64,000 nucleotides of DNA. Source: CAVPEW01 sp963703565 (GTDB lineage Bacteria > Actinomycetota > Acidimicrobiia > Acidimicrobiales > VFJN01). Position 1 is the first letter of the stretch; each line of letters begins with the position of its first letter. Below the pieces are notes generated by a model. It was not told where the DNA came from, did no database searches, and saw only the letters and a program-made list of their open reading frames with translations. The translations under genes were made by a program, and so were the position numbers. Below, one piece after another: positions 8,427 to 16,987 of the stretch. The stretch spans positions 51,192-115,191 of the forward strand of contig CAVPEW010000064.1 of NCBI GenBank assembly GCA_963703565.1, written 5' to 3'.

Positions 8427-9248
8427 TCACTCACCGAGCACCTGGGTTCCCAGGTCGGGCCAGGCCCGCTGCGCCCAGGGTCCGAAGTCCCGGTCGGTCA
8501 GCGCCACCAGCGACACCCCCGCATCGGGGTCGACCCACACGATGGTTCCGGCGCGCCCGAAGTGGCCGAACGCCCTCGGCGACGCTGTCGGCGGCATCCA
8601 GTGAGGGTCCTTGGCGTCGTGCAGCTCGAAGCCCAGGCCCCAGGGGTTGGGGTCGCGCCAGCCGAAGCCGGGCAGCGTGCCCGCGAGAGCGGCGAACGCT
8701 GGTCGTGTCGCTTCGTCGAGCAGGTCGGGCGCGAGGACGGTGCCGGGCTCGAGCATCTCGGCGGCGAAGCGGGCGAGGTCGGCCGCGTCGGAGCGCGCTC
8801 CGTGCGCCGGGGAGCCCACGAGCGTGGTGCGACCCATTCCCAGTGGCTCGCAGACGGCCTCGTAGAGGTAGGACGCGAAGGTCATCTCGGCGCGCCGGGC
8901 CACGACCTCGCCGAGCAGCTCGAACCCGCCGTTGGCGTAGATGCGGCGCGCGCCGGGGTCGGCCAAGGGTTGGCGGCCATCGGGGCCGAGGCCGGACGCG
9001 TGGGACAGCAGGTGCCTGGGAGTGGATCCCGGCGGCCCCATCGGCTCGTCGAGGTCGACGATTCCCTCCTGCACGGCCACGAGCACGGCGGTGGCGCTGA
9101 GGAGCTTGGTCACCGAAGCCAGGGCGAAGCTGCGGTGCGCGTCACCCACGAGCTGGACGTGCCCGCCCCGGCGAACGACCGCGGCGGCTGCGTGGGGCAC
9201 CGGCCAGCGGGCCAGGACCGCGCCCAGCTCCGGTCCCGCCGACCCCAC
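8427..9248 (-). CDS. Serine hydrolase of the class C beta-lactamase/esterase family
   Basis: A catalytic SVTK tetrad (FALASVTKLLSATAVL) and a YAN motif (RIYANGGFELLGEVVARRAEM) mark a beta-lactamase-like serine hydrolase, and HFGRAGTIVWVDP occupies the third-motif position. I placed the start at GTG 9248, which gives 273 residues; the frame extends to 9452 but that would run through the divergent gpx start. No signal peptide is visible, so a cytosolic esterase or peptidase is more likely than an antibiotic-degrading enzyme. A 164-base gap to the next minus-strand gene (8263-8426) holds no recognised signal. Confidence 0.8.
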   Translation of the reverse strand: MGSAGPELGAVLARWPVPHAAAAVVRRGGHVQLVGDAHRSFALASVTKLLSATAVLVAVQEGIVDLDEPMGPPGSTPRHLLSHASGLGPDGRQPLADPGARRIYANGGFELLGEVVARRAEMTFASYLYEAVCEPLGMGRTTLVGSPAHGARSDAADLARFAAEMLEPGTVLAPDLLDEATRPAFAALAGTLPGFGWRDPNPWGLGFELHDAKDPHWMPPTASPRAFGHFGRAGTIVWVDPDAGVSLVALTDRDFGPWAQRAWPDLGTQVLGE

Positions 9249-9308
9249 GCATGCCGACCGTAGCCAGCTCCGGGACGCTTCCGATGGACCCGCCGGTAGC
9301 GTTCGGAC

Positions 9309-9797
9309 ATGACGATCTACGACCACGAGATCAACCGCCTCGACGGTTCGCGCTTCGACCTGGCGGACCTGGCCGATCGTGCGACGATGTTCGTGAACGT
9401 CGCCTCGAAGTGCGGGTTGACCCCCCAGTACGAGGGCCTCGAGAAGCTCCATGAGCGCTACGCGGCACGGGGTTTAAACGTCGTGGGGATCCCCTGCAAC
9501 CAGTTCATGGGTCAGGAGCCCGGTTCGCCCGAGGAGATCGCGGAGTTCTGCTCGGCCACCTACGGCGTGACGTTCCCGATGACCGAGAAGATCGAGGTGA
9601 ACGGCGAAGGCCGTCACCCGCTGTACGAAGAGCTCACCGCCGTGGCCGATGCCGAGGGCAAAGCCGGGGACGTGAGCTGGAACTTCGAGAAGTTCCTGGT
9701 GGCCCCGGGTGCGTCGAGCATCGTTCGGTTCCGTCCCCAGGTGGAACCCGAGGATCCCTCGGTGATCGCAGCGATCGAGGCGGCGCTGCCGAGCTGA
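9309..9797 (+). CDS. Glutathione peroxidase family thiol peroxidase
   Basis: The 162-residue protein has the GPx catalytic set: Cys35 in NVASKCGLTPQY, Gln65 in GIPCNQF and Trp in WNFEKFLV. Cys replaces selenocysteine, so the enzyme most likely reduces peroxides with thioredoxin, as bacterial homologues do. It is divergent from the serine hydrolase with about 60 bases between the starts, so the promoters must be close together or overlapping. Confidence 0.93.
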   Translation: MTIYDHEINRLDGSRFDLADLADRATMFVNVASKCGLTPQYEGLEKLHERYAARGLNVVGIPCNQFMGQEPGSPEEIAEFCSATYGVTFPMTEKIEVNGEGRHPLYEELTAVADAEGKAGDVSWNFEKFLVAPGASSIVRFRPQVEPEDPSVIAAIEAALPS

Positions 9798-9904
9798 GTG
9801 GCCCGGGCCCTGCGCGGACCGGCCCGTGCCGCGCGGACCGGCTCACCGCACAGCGCGATGCGGCTGTCGCGCCCTACCAGCCGGTAGGATCGTTGCGATC
9901 CCGC

Positions 9905-11093
9905 ATGGCCGAGCAAGCTGACACCCTCCCCACCACCTTCGCCGACCTCGGGGTGGCTCCTTACCTGGTCGACGTGCTGGCCAGCCAGGGCATCCTCCAG
10001 CCCTTCGCGGTGCAGCGGCTCACCATCCCGGACGGGTTGGCCGGGCGCGACGTGTGCGGCAAGGCCAAGACCGGTTCGGGCAAGACGCTCGCCTTCGGCC
10101 TGCCGGTGGTGGAGCGCCTCGTACGAGCCGCGCCCGGGCGCCCCCGGGCCCTGGTGCTCCTGCCCACCCGTGAGCTGGCCCTGCAGGTCAGCCAGGTGCT
10201 GGTGCCACTCGTCGAGGCCCGCGGGATGCGCCTGCAGGCCATCTACGGCGGGGCCGACATGAAGCGCCAGGTGGACGGGCTCGCGGCGGGCGTCGAGCTC
10301 GTCATCGCCACCCCGGGGCGGCTGATCGACCTCATCGAGCGGAGGGCCGTGTCGCTGGCCGAGGTCGACATGGTGGTGCTCGACGAAGCCGACCGCATGG
10401 CCGACATGGGGTTCCTGCCGCAGGTCGAGTGGGTGCTGCGCCACATCGATGGCGACCACCAGACCCTGCTGTTCTCGGCCACCCTCGATGGGGTCATCGA
10501 CGGGCTGGTCCAGCGCTACCAGCGAGACCCCGTCTTCCACGAGGTGGCCTCCACCAGCGCCACCGTCGAGGCGATGGCCCACCGGTTCCTGCTCGTGCAC
10601 GAGATGGACAAGGTCCGCGTGGCGGCGGCGATCGCCTCGGGTTCCAGCCGCACGCTGGTGTTCACCAACACGAAGCGGGCTGCGGATCGGGTCACGCGCG
10701 ACCTCAACGAAGCCGGTGTCGATGCCAGGGCCATCCACGGCGATCTGCGCCAGGAGGCGAGAGAGCGCGCGTTGGCGCGGTTCAGCTCCGGTGCCCTGCC
10801 GGTCCTGGTGGCGACCGACGTCGCTGCGCGGGGCTTGGACGTGGACGATGTCGACGTGGTCATCCACTACGACCCCGCCCCCGAGCACAAGACCTACCTG
10901 CACCGGTCCGGCCGCACGGCGCGTGCCGGGCGGGCGGGGCTGGCGGTGACCCTGGCGCTGTGGAACCAGGAGCCTCGAGGTCAAGCGGCTGCAGCGCCGC
11001 CTGGACCTGGTGGTGCCGATCACCGAGATGTTCTCCAACGACCCCCGCCTCGCCGACCTGGTGGCCTGGGACCCCGTCGCAACGGGAACCTGA
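9905..11093 (+). CDS. DEAD-box RNA helicase (frame broken near 10973)
   Basis: All core motifs are present: AKTGSGKT (I), PTRELA (Ia), TPGRLID (Ib), VLDEADRM (II), LFSATL (III), LVFTNTKRAADR (IV), ATDVAARGLDVDDV (V) and HRSGRTARAG (VI). After VTLALWNQE an extra C at 10973/10974 (GAGCCTCGAG, where GAGCTCGAG is expected) shifts the frame. Removing it continues LEVKRLQRRLDLVVP and then EMFSNDPRLADLVAWDP to a TGA at 11091-11093. Without correction the frame runs to 11221 with a nonsense tail. The start is ATG 9905; a TTG at 9893 is possible. Probable role: RNA remodelling or ribosome assembly. The defect is probably a sequence error. Confidence 0.85.
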
Positions 11094-11151
11094 CCCCTCA
11101 CGGCTCCGGCCGTGGCCCTGGCCTGCCGGGATCGGTGGGTACGGTGCGGCG

Positions 11152-12873
11152 GTGCACCCCGCGAGCAGGCCGGCCGATCTGGCCAGGGTGGCCCAGTCGC
11201 TCGCTGCCGGTGCCGGAATAGAGCTGCCCGAGACCCTGGCGCTGTGGGCGCTCGCCGGTGGTCGCCCCACGCGGGCGCGGCCACGCCGGAGCGCGGAACC
11301 GGCGTGGGCTCTTGGCGCGACGCTCGAACGACGGCTGACCCCGGCGGAGCGTAGGCGCGGCGCGCACTACAGCCCGCCGGCGTTGGCGGATCGGATCGCC
11401 GCCCTGGCGCTGGCCCCCCGGCGGCGTCCAGCGGCGCCCACGGTGTGCGATCCGGGGTGCGGGGCCGGCAGCCTGCTGCTGGCGGCGGCCAGCAGACTCG
11501 CGGCCGAAGGTCTCGATCCGGGTCGGATCGCGCGGGAGCTGATCCACGGCGCCGACGTCGAGCCCCTGGCTGTCGCGGTGAGCGAGGCGGCGCTGGCGCT
11601 GTGGTCGGGGGGTGTGACACCCGGTGAGGGTCACTTCGTGGTGGCCGACCTGTTCGCTGGGGCAGACCCCGACGCCGCCTGGCCCGCGGGCGGATTCGAC
11701 GTGGTGGTGGGTAACCCGCCGTTCCAGGCTCAGACGGCGCGCCGCACGCTGCGTCGAGCCGAGGTCACCGAGGGGGCGCGGGCCAGGTTCGGGTCCGCTG
11801 CCGCCGGGCTGGTCGACACCGCGGGTCTGTTCATGTTGGCTTCGCTCGACCTCGTGCGCGACGGAGGGACCCTGGCCATGGTCCAGCCGGCTTCGGTGGC
11901 CGCGGCCCGCGACGCCGAGGGCGTGCGCACGGCGCTGTCGGAGCGCGCCCGCGTTGTCGAGCTGTGGGCACCCGAGGGGCGGCTGTTCGAGGCTGCGGTT
12001 CACGTGTGCGTACCGGTGCTGGAGGTGGGTCGGCCCGGTTCTGCGGACTGGGCTCGTCACGTGGCGCGGGCCCGGGGCGTGCCTGCCTTTCGCCCGCGCT
12101 CGACGACCGAGCTGGCGGAGGTCGCCCGGGCCGTGGCGGGCTTCCGAGACGAGTACTACGGCCTGGCTCCGTTCGTGCGGGACCTCGGCGGCGGCGATGT
12201 GCCACCGAAGGGCGGTGAGTGGTCCGCCGATGAGGGCCCGCTGGTGACCAGCGGCGCCATCGACCTCGGCCGGTTGCACTGGGGGGAGCGGCCGGTGCGC
12301 TTCGCGCGGCAGAGCTGGGTTCGCCCCGTGGTGGATCGCAGGGGTGCACTGTCGGCGGGCGGGCGAACGGGGGCCCTGCTGGCCAGGGTCGGAGCCCCCA
12401 AGGCGATGGTGGCCACCCAGACCCGAATCGTGGAGGTGGCGGTCGACGACACCGGCCACTGCGTGCCCTGCACGCCGGTGATCTCCGTGCTGCCCCTCTC
12501 GCCGGGCGGACCCGGACCCTGGGAGCTGGCGGCCGCGCTGGCCGCGCCCCCGGCGGTCGCCTGGTTGGCCGAGCGCACCGCCGGCACAGGTCTGCACCCC
12601 GGCTCGCTGCGGCCCACCGCACCACTGCTGGGTCGGATGCCCCTCCCCGTGGACGAGGCCGGCTGGGTCGAGGCGACAGAGGCATTGCGGGCCGGCGACC
12701 TCGACGGCTTCGGCCGTGCCGCCACCGCGGCCCACGCGCTGCCGGCCGCGACGGAGCGGCGAGTGCTCGCTTGGTGGACCGGGCGTCTCCCGGCTACCGC
12801 TGGCAGGGGCCGGGGCCGCTCTGACGTCCAGGCCCCCGATGCCGGATGGCGAGGCTCCGGGCGCGCTCGGTAG
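11152..12873 (+). CDS. N6-adenine DNA methyltransferase-like protein (orphan)
   Basis: The 573-residue protein has a SAM-binding motif (CDPGCGAGSLLLAAASRLA) and a catalytic NPPF (DVVVGNPPFQAQ), the gamma-class/Eco57I-like adenine methylase signature. A YSPPALADRIAALAL element precedes motif I, and the C-terminal half may hold target recognition. No restriction endonuclease or specificity subunit lies nearby, so it would be an orphan methylase or a methylase-derived protein. I placed the start at GTG 11152, which follows the corrected helicase stop by 58 bases. It ends only 9 bases before the metX riboswitch. Confidence 0.78.
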   Translation: MHPASRPADLARVAQSLAAGAGIELPETLALWALAGGRPTRARPRRSAEPAWALGATLERRLTPAERRRGAHYSPPALADRIAALALAPRRRPAAPTVCDPGCGAGSLLLAAASRLAAEGLDPGRIARELIHGADVEPLAVAVSEAALALWSGGVTPGEGHFVVADLFAGADPDAAWPAGGFDVVVGNPPFQAQTARRTLRRAEVTEGARARFGSAAAGLVDTAGLFMLASLDLVRDGGTLAMVQPASVAAARDAEGVRTALSERARVVELWAPEGRLFEAAVHVCVPVLEVGRPGSADWARHVARARGVPAFRPRSTTELAEVARAVAGFRDEYYGLAPFVRDLGGGDVPPKGGEWSADEGPLVTSGAIDLGRLHWGERPVRFARQSWVRPVVDRRGALSAGGRTGALLARVGAPKAMVATQTRIVEVAVDDTGHCVPCTPVISVLPLSPGGPGPWELAAALAAPPAVAWLAERTAGTGLHPGSLRPTAPLLGRMPLPVDEAGWVEATEALRAGDLDGFGRAATAAHALPAATERRVLAWWTGRLPATAGRGRGRSDVQAPDAGWRGSGRAR

Positions 12874-12882
12874 CGTGGTGTT

Positions 12883-12990
12883 CACATCTTGAGCGGCCCG
12901 GTCCAGCCGGGTCCGGCAACCTGGGATGGACACCCAAGGTGCTAGCCCGCTTCGGCGGGGATGTGGCCCGGTTCGCCGGGCAACGAAGTG
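12883..12990 (+). promoter_or_regulatory. SAM-I/SAM-IV-type riboswitch upstream of metX
   Basis: P1 is CACATC (12883-12888) pairing with GATGTG (12960-12965). Inside are the SAM-I-like core CCGGCAACC and AAGGTGCTAG, a P3 arm TGGG/CCCA, and a CCCGC-TTCG-GCGGG hairpin. Immediately 3' of P1 is a GCCCGG-TTCG-CCGGGC hairpin (12966-12981), an arrangement expected for SAM-IV or SAM-I/IV variants. It lies 54 bases before metX, so S-adenosylmethionine probably represses the methionine-biosynthesis pair downstream. The exact class needs a covariance search. Confidence 0.8.
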
Positions 12991-13043
12991 TCCGCACGGT
13001 TGGAGCGGCGCGCGGGTGTCCACCCCCCGACCCTGGAGCGACC

Positions 13044-14282
13044 TTGGCCCACCTTGCGGGCGCCGACCCACGCGATGAGACGCCCTGGCACTCCCGGCGC
13101 GCCCACGCGTCGGAGCTGCCCGCCTCGGGCGCGTGGCGGCCCGGGGACCCGATCGGCTCCCGGCGGTTCCTGGAACTGCCCGCCCGGCCCTTCGCGCTCG
13201 AGGGCGGTGGTCTGCTGCGCGGCGTGCAGCTCGCCTACGAGACCTGGGGCACGCTCGACGCCACGGCTGCCAACGCGGTGCTGGTGTGCCACGCCCTCAC
13301 CGGCGACAGCCATGCCGCCGGACCGCACGGTCCCGGCCATCCGACCCAGGGCTGGTGGGACGCTCTGATCGGCCCGGGCCGGGCCCTCGACACGGACCGC
13401 TACCTGGTCGTGTGCGCCAACGTGCTGGGCGGATGTCAGGGCACGATCGGCCCCGCGTCCCCCCATCCCGACGACGGCCGCCCGTGGGGGAGCCGCTTCC
13501 CGGTGGTCACCGTGCGCGACATGGTCCGCACACAGGCCCTGCTGGCCGACCACCTCGGTGTTCGTAGGTGGCGGGCCGTGGTCGGGGGGTCGATGGGGGG
13601 CATGCAGGCCCTCGAGTGGGCGGTCATGACGCCCGAGCGGGTCGGCACGGCGATCATCGTCGCCGCGAACCTGGCCGCCAGCGCCCAGCAGATCGGCTGG
13701 TGGTCGACAGGGCGTCGCATCATCCGCATGGACCCCCGCTGGCGCGGCGGCGACTACTACGAGGCGGCGCCGGGAGACGGGCCGCACGAGTCCCTGGCGC
13801 TCGCGCGCATGGTCAGCCAGATCACCTTCCGCAGCGACGATGTGTTCACCGACCGCTTCGGGCGGGAGGTGGTCGAGCCCGTCGAGGGGTTCACGATGTG
13901 GCAGCGCTTCGAGGTGGAGCGCTACCTGGAGTACCACGGCGACAAGCTCGTGCGCCGCTTCGACGCCAACAGCTACCTGCTGTTGTCCAAGGCGATGGAC
14001 CTGCACGACGTGGGCCGTGGTCGTGGCGGCTTCGCCGCCGCGCTGGCCAGGGTGCGAGCTCACGTACGCGCCGTGGGCATCTCCAGCGACATGCTCTACC
14101 CCGCTCGCCAGAGCCGGGCCCTGGTGGAAGCGGTCGTCGCCGCGGGTGGGTCCGCCGACTACGTGGAGATCGACAGCCCCCACGGTCACGACGCCTTCCT
14201 CATCGAGACGGCCCAGATGGGCGCTGCGATCGAGGGCGCCCTGGACCGGGTCGACGAGGAGGAACCCCGTGCCGAGCAGTGA
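13044..14282 (+). CDS. metX: Homoserine O-acetyltransferase
   Basis: An alpha/beta-hydrolase acyltransferase of 412 residues. The nucleophile elbow GGSMGGMQALEW, the family signature NVLGGCQGTIGP and the catalytic His in SPHGHDAFLIE are all visible. It acetylates (or succinylates) homoserine from the acyl-CoA, the first committed step to methionine. I propose TTG 13044 as start because GGAG lies about five bases upstream and no in-frame ATG precedes the conserved RFLELPARPFALEGG region. It follows a SAM-type riboswitch, and its end overlaps the start of the sulfhydrylase gene by 14 bases. The two proteins therefore act in sequence. Confidence 0.93.
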   Translation: MAHLAGADPRDETPWHSRRAHASELPASGAWRPGDPIGSRRFLELPARPFALEGGGLLRGVQLAYETWGTLDATAANAVLVCHALTGDSHAAGPHGPGHPTQGWWDALIGPGRALDTDRYLVVCANVLGGCQGTIGPASPHPDDGRPWGSRFPVVTVRDMVRTQALLADHLGVRRWRAVVGGSMGGMQALEWAVMTPERVGTAIIVAANLAASAQQIGWWSTGRRIIRMDPRWRGGDYYEAAPGDGPHESLALARMVSQITFRSDDVFTDRFGREVVEPVEGFTMWQRFEVERYLEYHGDKLVRRFDANSYLLLSKAMDLHDVGRGRGGFAAALARVRAHVRAVGISSDMLYPARQSRALVEAVVAAGGSADYVEIDSPHGHDAFLIETAQMGAAIEGALDRVDEEEPRAEQ

Positions 14283-15468
14283 AGCCGACCCGCAGGACGC
14301 ACGGGCGCGCCTGCGCCCCGAGACCATCGCGGTGACCTCCGGGCGCCGGTCCAGTGGGGACTCGTTGGCGCCGGTGGTGTTCCCCGCGACGACCTACCAG
14401 GTGGCCTCGGTGGCCGAGCACGCCCGACTGGCGGCGTCGACCCATCCGGACCGGTACTACAGCCGCTTCGGCAGCCCGACCGTGGCCGACCTGGAGGACG
14501 CTGTGGCCGAGCTGGAGGGCGCGGAGGCGGCGCTGGCGTTCGCGTCGGGCATGGGCGCCATCGCCGGGGTGGTGCTGGGACTGTGCTCGGCGGGAGATCA
14601 CGTCGTGGTGCAGCGCCAGGTGTTCTCGGTGACCTCGGCGCTGTTCGCGATGCACTGCCCCCGCCTGGGGATCGAGGTGAGCTTCGTCGACGCCACCGAC
14701 AGCGACGAGTTGCGGGCGGCGGTACGCCCGGGACGCACCCAGATGGTGTTCGTGGAGACGCCCGCCAACCCGCGCCTGGACCTCGTCGACCTCGACGTGG
14801 TCGGTGGGCTGTCCGGCCCGATCACCGTGGTCGACTCCACCTTCGCCACCCCGGCCCTGCAGCGTCCCCTCGACCACGGCGTGGACCTGGTCGTGCACGC
14901 CGCCACCAAGGGCCTTGCCGGCCACAACGACGCGCTCGTGGGCGTCGTCGCCGGAGCCCGCGAGCTCATCGAACCGATCTGGGCGTGGCACGGTGTCGCC
15001 GGCGCCCAGGCCTCCCCCTACGACGCGGCCAACGCCCTGCGGGGCATTCGCACCCTGTTCCCTCGCGTGGAGAGGGCTTCGGCGACCGCGGCGGTGCTGG
15101 CCGAAGCGCTCAGCGCCCACCCCCGCGTTCGGGCGGTGCGCTACCCGGGCCTGGACTCGCACCCCCAGCGGGCGGTGGCCGACCGCCAGATGCGGTCCGG
15201 CGGAACGTTGCTGACGGTCGAGGTAGACGGCGGGGACCAGGAGGCCATCGCGTTCATCGACGGGCTGCGCCTGGCGCGAATAGCCCTGTCCCTGGGTGGC
15301 CCCGAGACGATCGTGACCCACCCCTCGACGATCGCCGGGCGCCTCACCCCCCAGGAGCAGGCCGAGCTGGGCCTGTCGGGCTCGATGGTGCGCATCTCGG
15401 TCGGGCTCGAGCATCCCGATGACCTGGTCGCCGACGCCGTCTCCTCTCTCGACCGGCTGGGTGCGTGA
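14269..15468 (+). CDS. Cys/Met-metabolism PLP enzyme (O-acylhomoserine sulfhydrylase or cystathionine gamma-synthase type)
   Basis: The 399-residue protein is a gamma-family PLP enzyme. Motifs include YYSRFGSPTVADLEDAVAELEGAEAAL, FASGMGAI, the phosphate-site DSTFATPALQRPL and the Schiff-base lysine in HAATKGLAGHNDALVG. A GAGGAGGA ribosome site precedes GTG 14269, and the start overlaps metX. Being coupled to metX, it should convert O-acylhomoserine to homocysteine (with sulfide) or cystathionine (with cysteine). The length is closer to MetB/MetZ than to the longer MetY, but the motif set does not settle the sulfur donor, so I give no symbol. Confidence 0.87.
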   Translation: MPSSEADPQDARARLRPETIAVTSGRRSSGDSLAPVVFPATTYQVASVAEHARLAASTHPDRYYSRFGSPTVADLEDAVAELEGAEAALAFASGMGAIAGVVLGLCSAGDHVVVQRQVFSVTSALFAMHCPRLGIEVSFVDATDSDELRAAVRPGRTQMVFVETPANPRLDLVDLDVVGGLSGPITVVDSTFATPALQRPLDHGVDLVVHAATKGLAGHNDALVGVVAGARELIEPIWAWHGVAGAQASPYDAANALRGIRTLFPRVERASATAAVLAEALSAHPRVRAVRYPGLDSHPQRAVADRQMRSGGTLLTVEVDGGDQEAIAFIDGLRLARIALSLGGPETIVTHPSTIAGRLTPQEQAELGLSGSMVRISVGLEHPDDLVADAVSSLDRLGA

Positions 15469-15473
15469 GGGGC

Positions 15474-16220
15474 TCAGCGCCCTCTGAAGGCGGCGATCGC
15501 CGCCAGGTTCTCCGGGGTGCCGACCAGCGCAGCGAAAGCGGCGTCCTCGCGGCGCCTGGCCTCGAGCGCGGTCGCTGAGCGGCCCTGGGCGAGGAGGCGC
15601 CGAGTGGCTCGTAGCGCCGGCTTGGGCAGCGCGGCGAGTCGGCGGGCCACGGCGAGGACCTCGTCGACCAGGCGGTCCTGTGGCAGCACCTCGAGCACCA
15701 GCCCGCAGGCGGCCGCTCCCTGGGCGTCGAGCCAGTCACCGGTGAGCAGGTGCAAGGCGGCGACCTGGGCTCCCATCCGCGCCGGGAGCAGGACACTGCT
15801 GCCAGCTTCGAGGGTGATGCCGAGGGGCACGAACGGCGCCCGGAAGCGTGCCCGTGGGCTGCACCACACGAGGTCGCAATGGCCCAGCAGGGTCATGCCG
15901 ACTCCGACCGCGGGCCCGTCCACCGCCGCGAGGAGAGGGACCTCGAGGTCCTCGAGGGCTCGCATGACCCCCTGGTAGCCGTGGTCCTCGGGGTCGCCCT
16001 CGATGGCGTGGGGCTCGGCCATGTCGGCGAGGTCCGCCCCGGCGCTGAAGCTGCCACCGGCGCCGGTGAGCACGATCGCCCCGGCGGTGGGGTCGGCGTT
16101 GGCGGACCGCAGGGCGTCGCGTGTCAGGTCCCACAGGGTCGCGTCGAGGGCGTTGCGCACCTCGGGTCGGTCCCAGGTTAGCAGGTGGACCCCTTCGGCC
16201 ATCTCCACGCGCAGTGGCAC
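15474..16220 (-). CDS. Enoyl-CoA hydratase/isomerase family protein
   Basis: A 248-residue crotonase-fold protein. WDRPEVRNALDATLW, GAGGSFSAGADLADMAE and the oxyanion-hole segment DGPAVGVGMTLLGHCDLVWCS are visible, followed by APFVPLGITLEAGSSVLLPARMG. The usual Glu pair of true hydratases is not obvious, so isomerase or other acyl-CoA chemistry is possible. It converges on the metX operon with a 5-base gap. Confidence 0.85.
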   Translation of the reverse strand: MPLRVEMAEGVHLLTWDRPEVRNALDATLWDLTRDALRSANADPTAGAIVLTGAGGSFSAGADLADMAEPHAIEGDPEDHGYQGVMRALEDLEVPLLAAVDGPAVGVGMTLLGHCDLVWCSPRARFRAPFVPLGITLEAGSSVLLPARMGAQVAALHLLTGDWLDAQGAAACGLVLEVLPQDRLVDEVLAVARRLAALPKPALRATRRLLAQGRSATALEARRREDAAFAALVGTPENLAAIAAFRGR

Positions 16221-16368
16221 GACCCGATGCTGTCAGTTGTGGCGGATCCGTGCGGGGCTGGCGCTGTGGCGAGCCGAACTAGGGTTCGGGGCCCCCGGTA
16301 GCGAGGTTCCGATTGCTCGTTCCAGACTCCCCCCACCCTGCCCTGCGCGGCCCGGCCCGGTCGTCGCG

Positions 16369-16749
16369 GTGAGAGCACGGGGGCGCCCTTCGTTGCGTGC
16401 GGTGCGCGTGCTCGTGCTGTCGTTGGCCCTGGTGCCCGCGCTGGCCTCCAGCGCGGGAGCGAGGATGCAGGCCGAAGCGGCAAGCGCCCAGGAGCCAGCG
16501 ACGTCACAGCCTTCCCAGCCGCCGACCAGCGGCCTGTTGGTGCCTGGTGACGGAACCAGCGGAGCCGAGTCGACGACGACCACCACGGCTGCTCGGGACG
16601 GCGGCGACGACGGTCTCAGTGACGAGAGCCTCGTGATCGTGGTGATCATCGGGCTGCTGGTGGTGGCGTTGCTGGTCGGCCTGCTGACCTGGAGGTACTG
16701 GGTGGCCACACGCCCGGAGGGGTCTGAGCCCCGCCGGCGCGGCCGATAG
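16369..16749 (+). CDS. Small membrane-anchored secreted protein of unknown function
   Basis: The 126-residue protein has an Arg-rich N terminus and a hydrophobic signal segment (VLVLSLALVPALASSAGA). A Ser/Thr/Pro/Gln-rich extracellular linker with a run of Thr follows. A C-terminal transmembrane helix (LVIVVIIGLLVVALLVGLL) ends in a basic cytoplasmic tail, predicting a type I membrane protein. I do not recognise the family. It is followed after 9 bases by the small protein at 16759, so these genes may form an operon running to 18468. Confidence 0.65.
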   Translation: MRARGRPSLRAVRVLVLSLALVPALASSAGARMQAEAASAQEPATSQPSQPPTSGLLVPGDGTSGAESTTTTTAARDGGDDGLSDESLVIVVIIGLLVVALLVGLLTWRYWVATRPEGSEPRRRGR

Positions 16750-16758
16750 GGTCGGAGC

Positions 16759-16983
16759 ATGGATGGTGGCCTCGACGTGGAGGCGATGCTGGCTCGGTTC
16801 CGCGAGCGGGCGGTCGCCGTGCGCCGCCGGCCGCTGCCGCCGGTGGCGGGAGAGGAGCGGAGCCGCTTCATCGCCCAGGCGCAGACCGATTTCCAGGACT
16901 TCGCCATCATCGGGGACGCCGAGGCGACACTCGACGACGGTGTCCTGGTGCTTCGCGTGGACCTGCGACCGAAGTCGAGCTGA
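16759..16983 (+). CDS. Small conserved hypothetical protein
   Basis: A 74-residue acidic/basic protein starting at ATG 16759. It contains an Arg-rich helix (MLARFRERAVAVRRRPLPPV) and a patterned segment (FIAQAQTDFQDFAIIGDAEATLDDGVLVLRVDL) that looks like a real folded domain. I cannot assign a function. It sits 4 bases before the DUF4202 gene and probably shares its transcript. Confidence 0.6.
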   Translation: MDGGLDVEAMLARFRERAVAVRRRPLPPVAGEERSRFIAQAQTDFQDFAIIGDAEATLDDGVLVLRVDLRPKSS

Positions 16984-16987
16984 CGTC

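Noticed and set aside
7288..9248. Antibiotic-resistance pair (phosphotransferase plus beta-lactamase)
   Set aside because: Both are broad families with no resistance-specific motifs, and the serine hydrolase has no signal peptide.
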